DNA of 49,239 nt from contig DF237579.1 in the NCBI GenBank assembly GCA_000708835.1, forward strand, positions 1 through 49,239. Direction: 5' to 3'. This DNA comes from Klebsormidium nitens (taxonomy: Eukaryota; Streptophyta; Klebsormidiophyceae; Klebsormidiales; Klebsormidiaceae). The notes under the pieces were generated by a model. That model saw only the letters and a program-made list of their open reading frames with translations, searched no databases and was not told the origin of the DNA. This document shows positions 1 to 10,658 of this stretch, piece after piece; the stretch's first letter is position 1, and each line of letters starts with the position of its first letter. The position numbers and the translations under genes were made by a program.

Positions 1-1517
1 AACCACCTACCTATCCTAGGCGGCCGCAATCTTCCCATGCACACAATAATTTAATGGCATGGCTTTGACGGCGATACCGAAGTCCAAGGTAATCAAGGGT
101 GTCGGAAATTGGAACGCCCAGGACGCAATAAGCCGATTAACTTTATGAGAGGCGTGGGACATTGGCCTAGCGGCCAAAGTCCTCCGCTGCTGAAAATTAT
201 ATGTTCTGATATATGTTCACTGTATGTCGTATGATGGCACTTGTCCAAGCTACCTTTACGCCTGGCGTTTTCCAAAATGCTGGCGATTCAGGCTAGACGG
301 TGCAGCCGCCGCTCCGCTCCGCGCACGGTGATACTGCTCGCGCATATTTCCCTACGTTATTGACCAGTCGGAGTGTGATGCTAGCGCGCAGTTCGCCGGA
401 CGGCACTGGACGGCACACGGTACCTACTTCCCGTCAGTGAAATCTAACGTCCACAGACTGCCGACCATTGAAATTGAAGTTTCTACTCTTTGTAACTTTC
501 GAATCGTTTAAGTTTAAAGTCAGAACTTCATCGACGACTCCCGGAGCTTTAAAAGTGCGGGCGGGTGCAGTAACAATTTCCTTAATGATTCCGAATAAAT
601 AAATAATTATTTGCATTCGGAAAGTAAGAAATTCGGATTTTCTTATTCGGAAAGTGGATGTTCGGAACGGATAAATATTTCTAGAATGGTACTCGGAAGC
701 CCCAAAACGGCCAAAATTAGGCTTAAAATCCCCTTCTTACTGGGAACATAGGGCATTCGGATTGTAGTCGGAATCTGCACAAATAATTCCGCTTTCCTGG
801 TCGGATTGTTGGAAAATAATTCGAAATAAAATCGTTCGGAATCATCACGTTGGACTACGGTATCCTGAAAATTACGAACCGTCTGACTGTCGCTGCAATT
901 TTTGCTGGCACCACACAGAATTGCAAGCGACTGTAAAAGGGGGAGTTCCGGGCATCCTGTCGCCGCCTCGGACGCAGTGACTCATCTGCTATGAAGGAGT
1001 GACCGGTACTGCCGCAAACAACGGCGATTTCAATATTTAACTCTCAGCAAGAGTGCGCGTGTGATTGACGCGTGTTCTACAGGGTCATTGTGACGCCATC
1101 ATTTTGACTCCTCTGACCCAGATTCATCGGACACAATTCCAATTTCCGACTGGACCCTGGTCCCCTGGACCGACTCACAAGCTCGGCACTTGCCTGCGGG
1201 CAGCAGAGTCTGAGCAGCATTCCTCGCACTTCTCCATCAGGGTGAAAAGCGAACACTCTGAGAAAAGCTGGCCGATTGCCCTGCGTGTTTGGCAAGCCAC
1301 CAGTGCCAAGATGGTGCTGTGGTTTGCCTGTTTGCTGTAAGTACTGCGAGTAGCTGAGCTGCGCTCTACAGGGCGTCTGAGGGGGAGTACCCTCGTCGGT
1401 GGGCCAGCGTTTCTCTGGATGAGGTCCAACAAGTGGGGCAGCTGAGGCGGCCAAACTCCTGCCCAATCGTTTGTAGATTGACGTGCACCTTTGGTTTTCT
1501 CAAACTATTGAGTAATT
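1..1517. other. Upstream intergenic region of the copper ATPase
   Basis: No convincing gene is seen; the short ORFs have no recognisable motif. The stretch 430-860 is AT-rich and carries the TTCGGA-like cluster annotated separately. GTAC tetramers occur at 420-423, 689-692 and 1006-1009. GTAC is the core bound by SPL7/CRR1-type copper regulators in green plants, which is suggestive next to a copper pump, but the word is too short to count as evidence alone. The promoter and 5' UTR of the ATPase should lie here. Confidence 0.5.
589..842. repeat. Cluster of TTCGGA-like words with an inverted repeat
   Basis: Within about 250 bp the word TTCGGA or a one-base variant (CTCGGA, GTCGGA) recurs about nine times, near 616, 630, 643, 660, 692, 754, 770, 802 and 834. 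At the left edge TTCCGAAT (589-596) and ATTCGGAA (615-622) form an inverted pair around an AT-rich loop with partly matching AAATAA/TTATTT arms. It could be a decayed short tandem repeat, a remnant of a small transposon, or clustered binding sites. It lies about 0.7-0.9 kb upstream of the ATPase start. Confidence 0.55.
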
Positions 1518-4500
1518 ATGGCCCCTTCTTCCGCCTCCCCTGTCTCCCCCCGTGCGTTCCAAAGATCTCTGAAAAGTCTCGGCGATGCAGTTGGGTTCAA
1601 AAAGCGCTCGACCGCCGTCCTCCCAGCCCGTAGCTCCGAGGATGGACTTTTCACGGAAGACGCCCCGCTCCTCGAGGACCGAACGACCGACGTCGAGCTG
1701 GGGGACCTTGCCCAAGGTTCCGCTCACTTTGCTGATGTCAGCACTGCTGCGAGAGACGCCCCCGAGGCGACAGCTCACATCAGAGTGACGGGGATGACGT
1801 GCTCGGCATGCTCGGCGTCGGTGGAGAAGGCGGTGGGGCAACTAGACGGGGTACGGTCCGTGTCCGTGGCGCTGCTGCAAAACATGGCGGAGGTGGTGTA
1901 TGACCCGGGGCGGCTGCCGGTGAGGTTTTTTCTTGGCCATATCCAGATCTCCGCCAGAATTTTAGAAAATTGAGTTGCAAAGTCAGGATAGAGAAAGTGA
2001 GATGTCCCTCGTTGATTGGTTATATGTTGTTGAGAAAGTACCCGGTGAAACTTGTTTTTCAATCTCCCCACCCATTGAGGCTCACGCCAGAAGGACGTCC
2101 TAGGATGTCATCTGCCGCACTTTACCCCGGGGCCGATCAGCGGTTATTGTAGTGCAGCTAGCAGCAATAACAAGCATGTTATGGGGTGATTTTTCGCTTG
2201 AGGTTGTTGTAGCATTGCGCAACACTCCAATCGAGTGAAAGTCCGACAAAGACCAGTTCTGCGGGAGCCTTGAGTATCAGAAGCCAGGCAAGGGCAATTT
2301 GGCCTGTCGATAACCACATGCTGTCACTGGCACCCTAAGATCCTGGTTTTCAGGTTGCTTTGCTCACCCCCCCTGAAAAAAGAGCTGGACCTCACCTTTT
2401 GCCCATTCGTCCACTGTGGAAAAGAAGGCAGGCTGTGTGAACGGATTTACATTGAATTCTAACGAGGTCGGTGGCAGCTGAGCCTTTCTGTGAGCACGCC
2501 CCAACTGAAGGCGGTCTTTTGATTTGAGAATGCACGAGCGACAAATCTGCGGCGGAAAAAGGTTTGAAGAGGGCTGAAGTGCTTTACCAACTGTTGCTGG
2601 GGTTTCATATGGGAACGAAAAAAAGGAACTCGCGTGTGTGAACACATGTGAACACACTCCCTTCACACCCATGCAGCATCTGATGCTCAAGAAACCAGAA
2701 GATTCCATCCCCCATTCATTGTGTGGAGAAATTGACAACATGAATAGGAACGCAAACCACCTTCCCATGTTTCCATCTCTTACCCCCTTCTCCGCGTCCG
2801 CAGCACGCCGACATCGTCGAAGCCATCGAAGACGCGGGCTTCGACGCGGAGTTGCTCAAAGTCGACTCGCACGGGGGAACGGCAGAGACGAGCCAAACCG
2901 TCATTTCGCATATTGTGAAGGCCCGTTTCAAGATCGGGGGAATGACGTGTTCCGCGTGTGTCAACTCCGTCGAAGGAGCGCTGCGGGCGTTTAATGGAGT
3001 GAAAAGCGCACAGGTGGCGCTTGCGACGGAGGAGGCGCAAGTGGACTATGATACGAGGGTTATAGGCCCCCAGTAAGTTCCGTAACGTGTTTCTTTAACC
3101 ACAGGTTAGGCGCTTATTTGCTCAGGTTCCGGTTTCAGATTGGACTGGTTAGGAAAAGTGCAGCCACGGTCCTGGCTACTTCTCGTTTGCAACACGACTG
3201 TGTGAGCCAAGCACAGTGTCGTGAGATTCGGAAATGTTGAACTTGACCAAGATACCAGCCGGCTGCGCCCTTTGCTAAGTAACCTGAAAATTGGCACGCG
3301 CTCTCAAGAGCGGGTTGAAGTGGCTTCTGTAACCTTAAAAGCGGTGGGGCAGTCTTACATCTTGACTACCAAACGTAGTAAACCTGGCACCTTCTCGAAG
3401 CAAGGGCTTCTTAAGTCCAGAGTTCAGTCCGGGAGCCTTGAATCCTGCTTGTGTCTAAAGGTGCATTCGGGCTTATACGGGACAATTGTTTCAGAGGCTT
3501 TTGAACACGCTGCAGGGACATCGTCAATCGGATAGACGACGCCGGCTTCGACGCGGAGCTCGTTGAGACTGGGGAGAGTGATGGGGTTACTCTGTTGGTC
3601 GAGGGCCTTCTGTCCGAAACCGACGTGCAGTCCGTTCTGGACGCCCTTCGAAGCCTCAAGGGCGTCCGAGATGCGGAGCCCGATACGGCCGAAACTTTCT
3701 CCGCGCTCGAGAAGAAACGGGTCAGGGTTTCGTTCGACCCGGAAGTAACCGGGTTAAGAAACATGGTCAGGGCGGTTGAGGCGGCCGGAGACGGGGTTTC
3801 GAGGTTTAGGGCGTCGTTACCAAACCCGCTCGCGGCGCACGGGATGGATCGGTCAAAAGAAATCAAACGCCACCGACGAGACTTCTTTTTCGCGTTAGCG
3901 TTAACCGCCCCCAGCATGCTCCTCCCAATGCTCGCCATGCACTCGACCTCCCTTAGCCAGATCCTCTTAAGCGATTTCTTAGCAATCCGGTTAGTGGACT
4001 GGTTCAAGTGGGCGTGCGTGACCCCGGTTCTGTTCTGGGTCGGGTGGCGGTTCCACGTGGGTGCGTATCGGAGCCTAAAAAACGGCACCGCGAACATGGA
4101 CGTACTCGTGGTTCTGGCGGGGCAGACGGCGTATTGGTACTCGGTCGGGAGCGTGCTTTACGGGGCGTGGAACCCGGGCTTCCGCGTCGGCATGTTCTAC
4201 GACACGCCCGCGATGCTCGTCACGTTCATCCTCCTGGGAAAGTACATGGAGATCCTGGCCAAAGGTGGGTTAAGGCTTTGGGTTTAAGTTCAAACGAAGG
4301 TGCAAAAGGCGTGCTGTTGGTGTGTGGGAAGAGGTCTTTTCCGTGCGGGTTGATGGGAGGTTTTGCGCAGAACAGCCTACTTGTGGACGCAAATTCTGAC
4401 TCCGTTGACAGAGTCTGCAGATCGTTTTGTCCCGGAACTGACGAGCGCTCGATGGCTAGGAAGTTCAGGCGGCTTTAGAGGAGGCCGCAGGAGGCTGGGT

Positions 4501-7500
4501 CATGAAGTTCCATGTGTTTGAATGCTTATCTGCTCCACAATCTGACAACGAGGACCTGCAAAATGCCTGGTTCTACGACGATCGCACTCGTTACTTGACT
4601 CCCTTCGAAGAGGGTCCCACAATCGAGGCCATCAGTCGAACTTCTGCGACTTTCAGAGCTACGCAAAGTATTGCATTAAGTCGTCGCTGAAACAAAGGCT
4701 CAAAAAATCCGTCACGAGGAACCCATTTGGGCTTTTGTACAGGCCGCACGAGCGAGGCCATCAGTCGGCTGCTGCAGCTTGCGCCAGACACGGCGGTGCT
4801 TCTGACGGTGGACTCGGACGGCAAGCCGCTGACCGAGGAGGAAATTGACTCCGCGCTCGTGCAAAGGGGAGACATTCTCAAAGTGGTGCCGGGAGCCAAG
4901 GTACCATTTCTTGGGCCAATATTTTTTTCATGTCTAGGCTAAATACGAAGTTCAGGAACGATTTACAAAACCAAGAAGCGAATTACAGCTGTTCGCGTGA
5001 AAACACGTCGTCCGGTTCAGGACCTCCGAGCAGGTTCCTAATCTTGAGCCGTTCAGTGCATTCCTTGTGGACGATCGAACGGCTCATCATCAGGAATCAT
5101 GCTCGGAGCATCTGGATCCCATTGACAAGTCTGACGCAAAGAGCTGTGATTGCTTCGGGGTCTGAATGACTTTTTGCCGTTCCCGGAAGGGCGTATTGTT
5201 GAACTTGGCGTGCTTTCTTCCATTCTGATCTTAAACTTGTGCATCAAGTATGATAGATCTAAGTTTAAAGTGTTCGATTTTTTTGTCCTTCCGAAATCCG
5301 ATTGGATAGCTCTGTCTCAGCCTCAGGCTCCGCGATCTGCTCTTCCGGCGGCCTATCTCGTGATGAAGCCCCTCTGATCTCGACTTTGCTAGGCCAATCT
5401 AGTTGCTACAGTTTACCCGGCTCTCATCTTACATGGCCCCTGAGCCATAGATCTTTCGTACCTTTTTGATCCTCCGCTACCTGTCTTCAAATCAACTGGT
5501 CTCTGGTGCACGGGCAGATAGATGGACAAGAATGAGGCGGAGTTTTGCACCCACGCGCGAAGAAGTCATGCCGATTCGTGATGTTGCGTTTCTCAGAACC
5601 TGTCCAACCCCCACATCTGTACTTTCATCCAAACCAGAATAAGAGGCGATCTGTAGCGTCCTTAACCTGATAATCAACCCCGCAGGTTCCGGCGGACGGC
5701 CAGGTGGTGTGGGGGTCGAGCCACATCAACGAGGCGATGGTGACGGGCGAGAGCCGCCCCGTGCTCAAAGAACCGGGCCACGTGGCGATGGCAGGGACCA
5801 TGAATCTGAGCGGAGCGCTGCACGTGAGGGCGACTCACGTGGGGTCCGACACTGCCCTCGCACAGGTGAGGGGTTTGTAGTTCAGGAAAAGATGCTACGG
5901 ATCTGGGGTGAAATACTTGCGAGAATGGAGAGACTGGATTGTAACGGAATTGTACTGAGATGAGTTGGCTTTGAGACTAAGGTCCACTGGAAACACGTCC
6001 GAACGCCTTCACACATAAAGCGATTAGTTTGTAGGCACCTGACGTAGATCGTCCCTCGTGACGGTCTCGTGCATAGTCGTGCGCTTCCTGAGGCCTTTGT
6101 TCGCCGTGTTATAGATCCTGACCGTAATCAAAACCGGGTAAACTACGATAAGTGCAAGTGCCGTCAGACCTTCGTTACAGTGAGACTTTTCAGAATTTGC
6201 ATCCTAAACGGGGGGTGATTACCACCGTGATATAAGGTGCCTGTACAAGGGATGTAACGCCAATGACACATCTGTCTTCCCATACCTGCAGATTGTGCGC
6301 CTGGTGGAGGAAGCCCAATTGTCCGAAGTTCCATCCACCTAAATCAACGTGATCTTATTGAGTTGTTTTCCCGGTTTTCTCCAAGAGAAATCATCTTAAA
6401 GGAAAACCAAATTCGCAGATTGTGCGCCTGGTGGAGGAGGCCCAGATGTCCAAGGCCCCCATCCAAAAGTTCGCCGACGTCGTCTCCTCCATCTTCGTCC
6501 CGATGGTCGTCGCCGCCTCCGCGATCGTGTGGCTGGGATGGTACCTCGCCGGGATCGGCGGCGCATATCCCGCCACGTGGCTTCCCGAGGGCACGTCACC
6601 GTTCCTTTTTGCGCTGCTGTTTGGGATCGCGGTGCTCGTGATCGCGTGCCCGTGCGCGCTGGGATTGGCTACGCCGACTGCGGTAATGGTTGCGACGGGC
6701 GTCGGGGCGCAGCACGGGATTCTGATCAAGGGGGGGGACGCCCTTGAGAGCGCGCACAAGGTGAGAGAACCAGAGGAGCAGAGAGGAGAAAACGTTTAAT
6801 ACGGTCGATGTGGACGGAATCTGGTCGGTACGGTTTTGTTGTCTATCTCGGTAAGGCAATGAGTCGGTTGGCTCGATGATTGGAAGGGGAACAAGCTTGA
6901 GAGTTTGCAGACACCAGTGAGGGGTTTATTTGCGAGTTCCGGGATTGTGGTCGTCCCATCAAAGTGGAGGGTCAACCGCAGCCGAAACTTCGTTCGACTG
7001 GCTTCAAAACGTAGATGGCAATTGCTCTGTCCGGTTGTACGTTTGTCTTCTCGATGTGTCTGCACTAACTTGCAACCAAGCTTTTGAGGTTGTTTTTTCA
7101 AGTTTGTCTGGTAATAGTCAAGGTGGCCGTAATGATAAGGTGTCCTTGTCCACTCATAAGCTCGAGCACTCCTTCGGTGTAAGAAAATCCATCGGATGGC
7201 CAAGCGTCAACGACACCTCTTTGGATCTCTTCTCACGCCTTGCTTCTCTTCCGCAGGTCGGCGTCGTGGTTTTCGACAAGACCGGCACCCTAACCCAGGG
7301 CAAACCCACCATAACCTCCTTCCAGCACTACGGCCGCCGGCCGCCGCACGAAGTCCTCTCCCTCATGGCCGCCGCAGAGGAAAACAGCGAACACCCGCTA
7401 GCCGGCGCGCTTCTTTCGTACGCCCGAAAAGCGACTCAGGAGGGTCCGAAAAGTGCGGCGTCCGAACACGGGGTTAAGGATACGGCGTGGGTTAAGGAGG

Positions 7501-9337
7501 CCGAGGGGTTCGAGGCGGTCCCGGGACGGGGTGTTCGGTGCCGGGTCGGGGGTTTGGAGGTTTTGGTGGGGAGTCGGCGGTTGGTCGAGGAGCAGGGGGT
7601 GGAGATAGGCGAGCAGGCGGGACGGCACATACAGCAGGTGCGCGATGATTTTGGGATTTGGATCTTGTTCTACTTTCCTTTTGGTTTAGATTTGGGTATA
7701 CGGTTCGAAAGCCTTCATTAGGGCCAGCTGACACTCAGAAATGAGACGCGCAGATTCGGACTTTTGTCGTTTGTCTTAAAGCAACAAATCGCCTGGAGCA
7801 ACAAACTTCCTGCTCTTCAGCACGTTCTGCTTAATGACGAGCGTATGCTTTTCCAACCTCCAGCCTTTCCGCATCCTTGGAGAGTTCGTTCGGACGCTAT
7901 TGTCGTGACTGGTATCTGCGCTCGTCCGCACTCGTAAGTCATTGACCGCCGAGGTTGACCCGGTGCATTCTGACGACTACTACAAACTTGCAGCTTTCGA
8001 CCACAAATAAAAAGACATTCCTTCCCCTCTCTCGTTGCAGGAAGAGGCGCGCGCGCGCACAGTCGTGCTGGCCTCAATCGACGGACAGCTCGCGGGCGTC
8101 CTCGCGATTTCGGACCCGCTCAAGACGGAGGCCGTTCTGGCGGTGGAGGGCCTCCGGCGAATGGGCATTCGCTCCGTCATGCTGACGGGCGACAACTGGA
8201 GCACAGCGCGGGCAATCGCGGAGGAGGTGGGTTTGGCTGAGGGGACCGAGCTGTGAGATCGTTGCTGCTGTTTTCACTTTTTGGGGTCTTCGAGGATGTC
8301 GGGTTGAGTTGCTGTCTTCCGAGATCGTCGTGTGAGCGTTTGGACTAGTGGAAAGTTGCATCGTGGAATCGAAGGAGCGAAAGGAAGGCCGCCTTGAAAT
8401 AAAGAAAAAGAGGGTCTGGCCTGTCCAAATTGTGCTGCAAAGGAGCGGCAATAAAGAAGTCGACTTTTTTCCCTATGCAAGCAAATTCATTGAGCGACTT
8501 TCAGTAAATCGGCTTGGTCCTCCTTGTGCGTATGCCCGGTTTACTTCTCGGACGGTCTACAACTTCAGACTCTTGCCCACCGGTCCAAGTTCTTGACGTC
8601 ACAAGAATTGTTTTGCGACCAGCTTGGTTGTTTGATTCCATATCCCAAGTCCAAAGACGTGCATTAAGACCTCCAAGACGTTGGCTGTGAGATCCTGCGC
8701 CCGAGTCCCAAGATTTGAGCTCCGAAGTTTTAGATTCAAACCAGTACCCCACTCAACCCGGAAACAGCGCTGAAGCACCGAGCCCTGAACCACTAAATCA
8801 CTGAGTCACCAAGCCGCAAACCCTCTTTGCCACTAACACCCAGAACCTCCGCAGGTGGGCATCGAGGATGTGCTCGCGGAGGTGCTCCCCGGCGGCAAGG
8901 CCGAGCGCGTGCGGCAGCTCCAGGCCGACGGGACGGTTGTCGCGATGGTCGGCGACGGTGTCAACGACTCCCCCGCGCTGGCAGCGGCCGACGTGGGCAT
9001 CGCGATCGGGGCCGGGACCGACATCGCGATCGAGTCCGCTGACGTCGTGCTGATGCGCAACGACCTCGAGGACGTCATCACCGCGATCGACCTCTCGCGC
9101 AAAACGTTCGACCGGATCCGGCTGAATTACCTGTGGGCGATGGCGTACAACGTCGCGGGGATCCCCCTCGCGGCCGGGTTACTGTTCCCGGTGTTTCATC
9201 TGCGGCTGCCGCCGTGGCTGGCCGGCGCGTGTATGGCGTTCTCGAGTGTGAGCGTCGTGGGGTCGAGCCTGATGCTGCGGCGGTATAAGAAGCCGGGCGG
9301 CGGGAGTAGTCTGTTGGAGCTCAAGGTCATGCGGTAA
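1518..9337 (+). CDS. RAN1: Copper-transporting P1B-type ATPase, RAN1/HMA7-like
   Basis: Exons 1518-1919, 2804-3072, 3516-4264, 4743-4900, 5686-5865, 6419-6760, 7257-7637, 8041-8226 and 8855-9337 join in frame to 1049 aa, the usual size for plant copper pumps. Two N-terminal metal-binding domains carry GMTCSAC (residues 92-98 and 180-186). A third HMA-like fold in exon 3 lacks the Cys pair, as in RAN1. The core has TGES (546-549), CPC (663-665) in the transport helix, DKTGT with phosphorylated Asp707, SEHPLA (His746) and GDGVND (922-927), and ends in an LRRYKKP tail. It should pump Cu(I) by ATP hydrolysis across an endomembrane; RAN1 loads copper into ethylene receptors. Similarity is closer to RAN1 than HMA5 ([20 protein letters not shown]). 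An oddity is [11 protein letters not shown] where relatives have roughly ALGTSASYFYS. Introns 3 and 5 contain copies of the next exon's start. TGTAA lies 50 bp after the stop. Confidence 0.95.
4611..4660 (+). repeat. Degenerate copy of the exon 4 start inside ATPase intron 3
   Basis: The word cgaggccatcagtcg at about 4625-4639 recurs at about 4752-4766 in exon 4, where it encodes EAISR. The weaker flanks (cccacaat against cgcacgag) also align, and an AG precedes both copies. The copy lies about 125 bp upstream of the true exon and reads on to a stop near 4690. It looks like an old local duplication rather than a used exon. Confidence 0.6.
6287..6342 (+). repeat. Pseudo-exon: copy of the exon 6 start with acceptor, in ATPase intron 5
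   Basis: Beginning with ctgcag at 6286-6291, the bases from 6292 repeat the start of exon 6 (6419 onward). The first 20 bases are identical, and about 36 of the first 41 match. Translated in the exon 6 frame it reads [16 protein letters not shown] followed by TAA at 6340-6342, against [16 protein letters not shown] in the true exon. It keeps a usable 3' splice site, so inclusion would truncate the pump before the CPC helix. Confidence 0.85.
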
Positions 9338-10658
9338 CACCTGCTATTGTGCAGCTAGCTTGCTTTTGAAAGTACGCTTTTTAGGATGTAAAGCAGACGC
9401 ATAGGCTTGTGTTAATGTAGCTTATGCTCGATTAAACGAGTCCTGTCTCGGGTCAAGTCATAGAAATAGATGAGCCATGTCGTGCGTACTTGAACTGCAC
9501 TTTTTGTCCAACTATTCGAAAAGCCCAAATATAGAAACCCTCATCGGACGGCCAAGGTTCGAGGACCATTCGTCTCTAAATCATGCTAGTCTTGATATCG
9601 AAACTGACATAACTACTTCTATAGTCTGCGCCTCAAGCCGGGCCACGGTCACGCATGATTGTCAAGCATGTTGGATGCATGAGCTGAAGTGCTGTGAGCC
9701 TTGTGCATGCACGTATGTTACCCGGCGTATGCAGCAACCATGTGCACCGGCCCGTCATGAGTAACGTACAGCTTGCGCAATGCATGTCCAGATCGCGGTC
9801 ACTCGGGTCGCGGTCGGACGTGACTCAAACATGTGCGCATGCATGAAAGCTCCAAGCATCTGGATGACCGCGTCTGCCTGGCAGGCCCCGAGCATGATGC
9901 ATGCCAGGATTCCGAGGTACGACGGTATAGATGCATGGGCGGCGCTGATCGTTTGTGCAGTCAAATTCAAGCTGGCAATGATGGTGCGAGATCATGGTGC
10001 GTACATGATCATCATGTACGTATTAGCAAGGACTTCACATGTTTGTGGAGTGCGAATTACCATCTTGACGTCAGTATATTCCCAGCTACAACCTGAAACT
10101 GATTGACATGATCGACGTTAGGTCGATGTAATCTGAGTGAAGGCATAGGACCGTCAGCTTGAGGCTTCACTGAAACCTTATGCATCGGAAAAGTCGTGTA
10201 CCAACTCCCCACGGCCAATGCCCACAAGCGACAGTGACCGTCTTTTCGCAAACCGCGGGCTTACTGTGATCATTGTCAGGAGAGATTGCCATGCACGCTA
10301 TGAGTTTGATGAGTGCCTAGTGCGACTGCACGTTGCTTAATGGACTACAAGGACATATTTACGGTCCCTCGAGGCCTATCCTTGCAAGTCTTTATGAGGA
10401 AAAGGATCAGCACGAGCAAGATGATCCCGCGTGTTGTCAGATTTCCAAAGCAAGTGACGAACAGAAGTTGAACGGCCTCGTCACTCACTCTGCTCAGACC
10501 GAAAATAATATCCACGAACCTTCGCCCTAACCTTCTCGGGAGTACCACCAACCTCCTCGAGCTTAACTTAACAACCTTCCTCGGTAGCATGAGAGAGCAT
10601 TTATACCGCTGGCTAGAGCAGGTGCGCCATCCTCAACACATAATGCTGAGGCGCATCA
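9338..10658. other. Intergenic region between the ATPase and the methyltransferase
   Basis: The two genes converge here, so both 3' ends fall in this stretch. No gene is seen. From about 9650 to 10030 the DNA is packed with CATG, GCATGC and GATC words and short palindromes, unlike its flanks. That composition resembles a decayed transposable element, but no terminal repeats or coding remnants were found. Confidence 0.5.
10000..10020. repeat. Perfect 9-bp inverted repeat
   Basis: CGTACATGA and TCATGTACG are perfect inverted arms around a 3-bp spacer. It lies inside the CATG-rich patch downstream of both convergent genes. No function can be assigned. Confidence 0.8.

Noticed and set aside
3411-4097. 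228-residue minus-strand ORF
   Set aside because: It overlaps ATPase exon 3 in antisense and has no recognisable motif.
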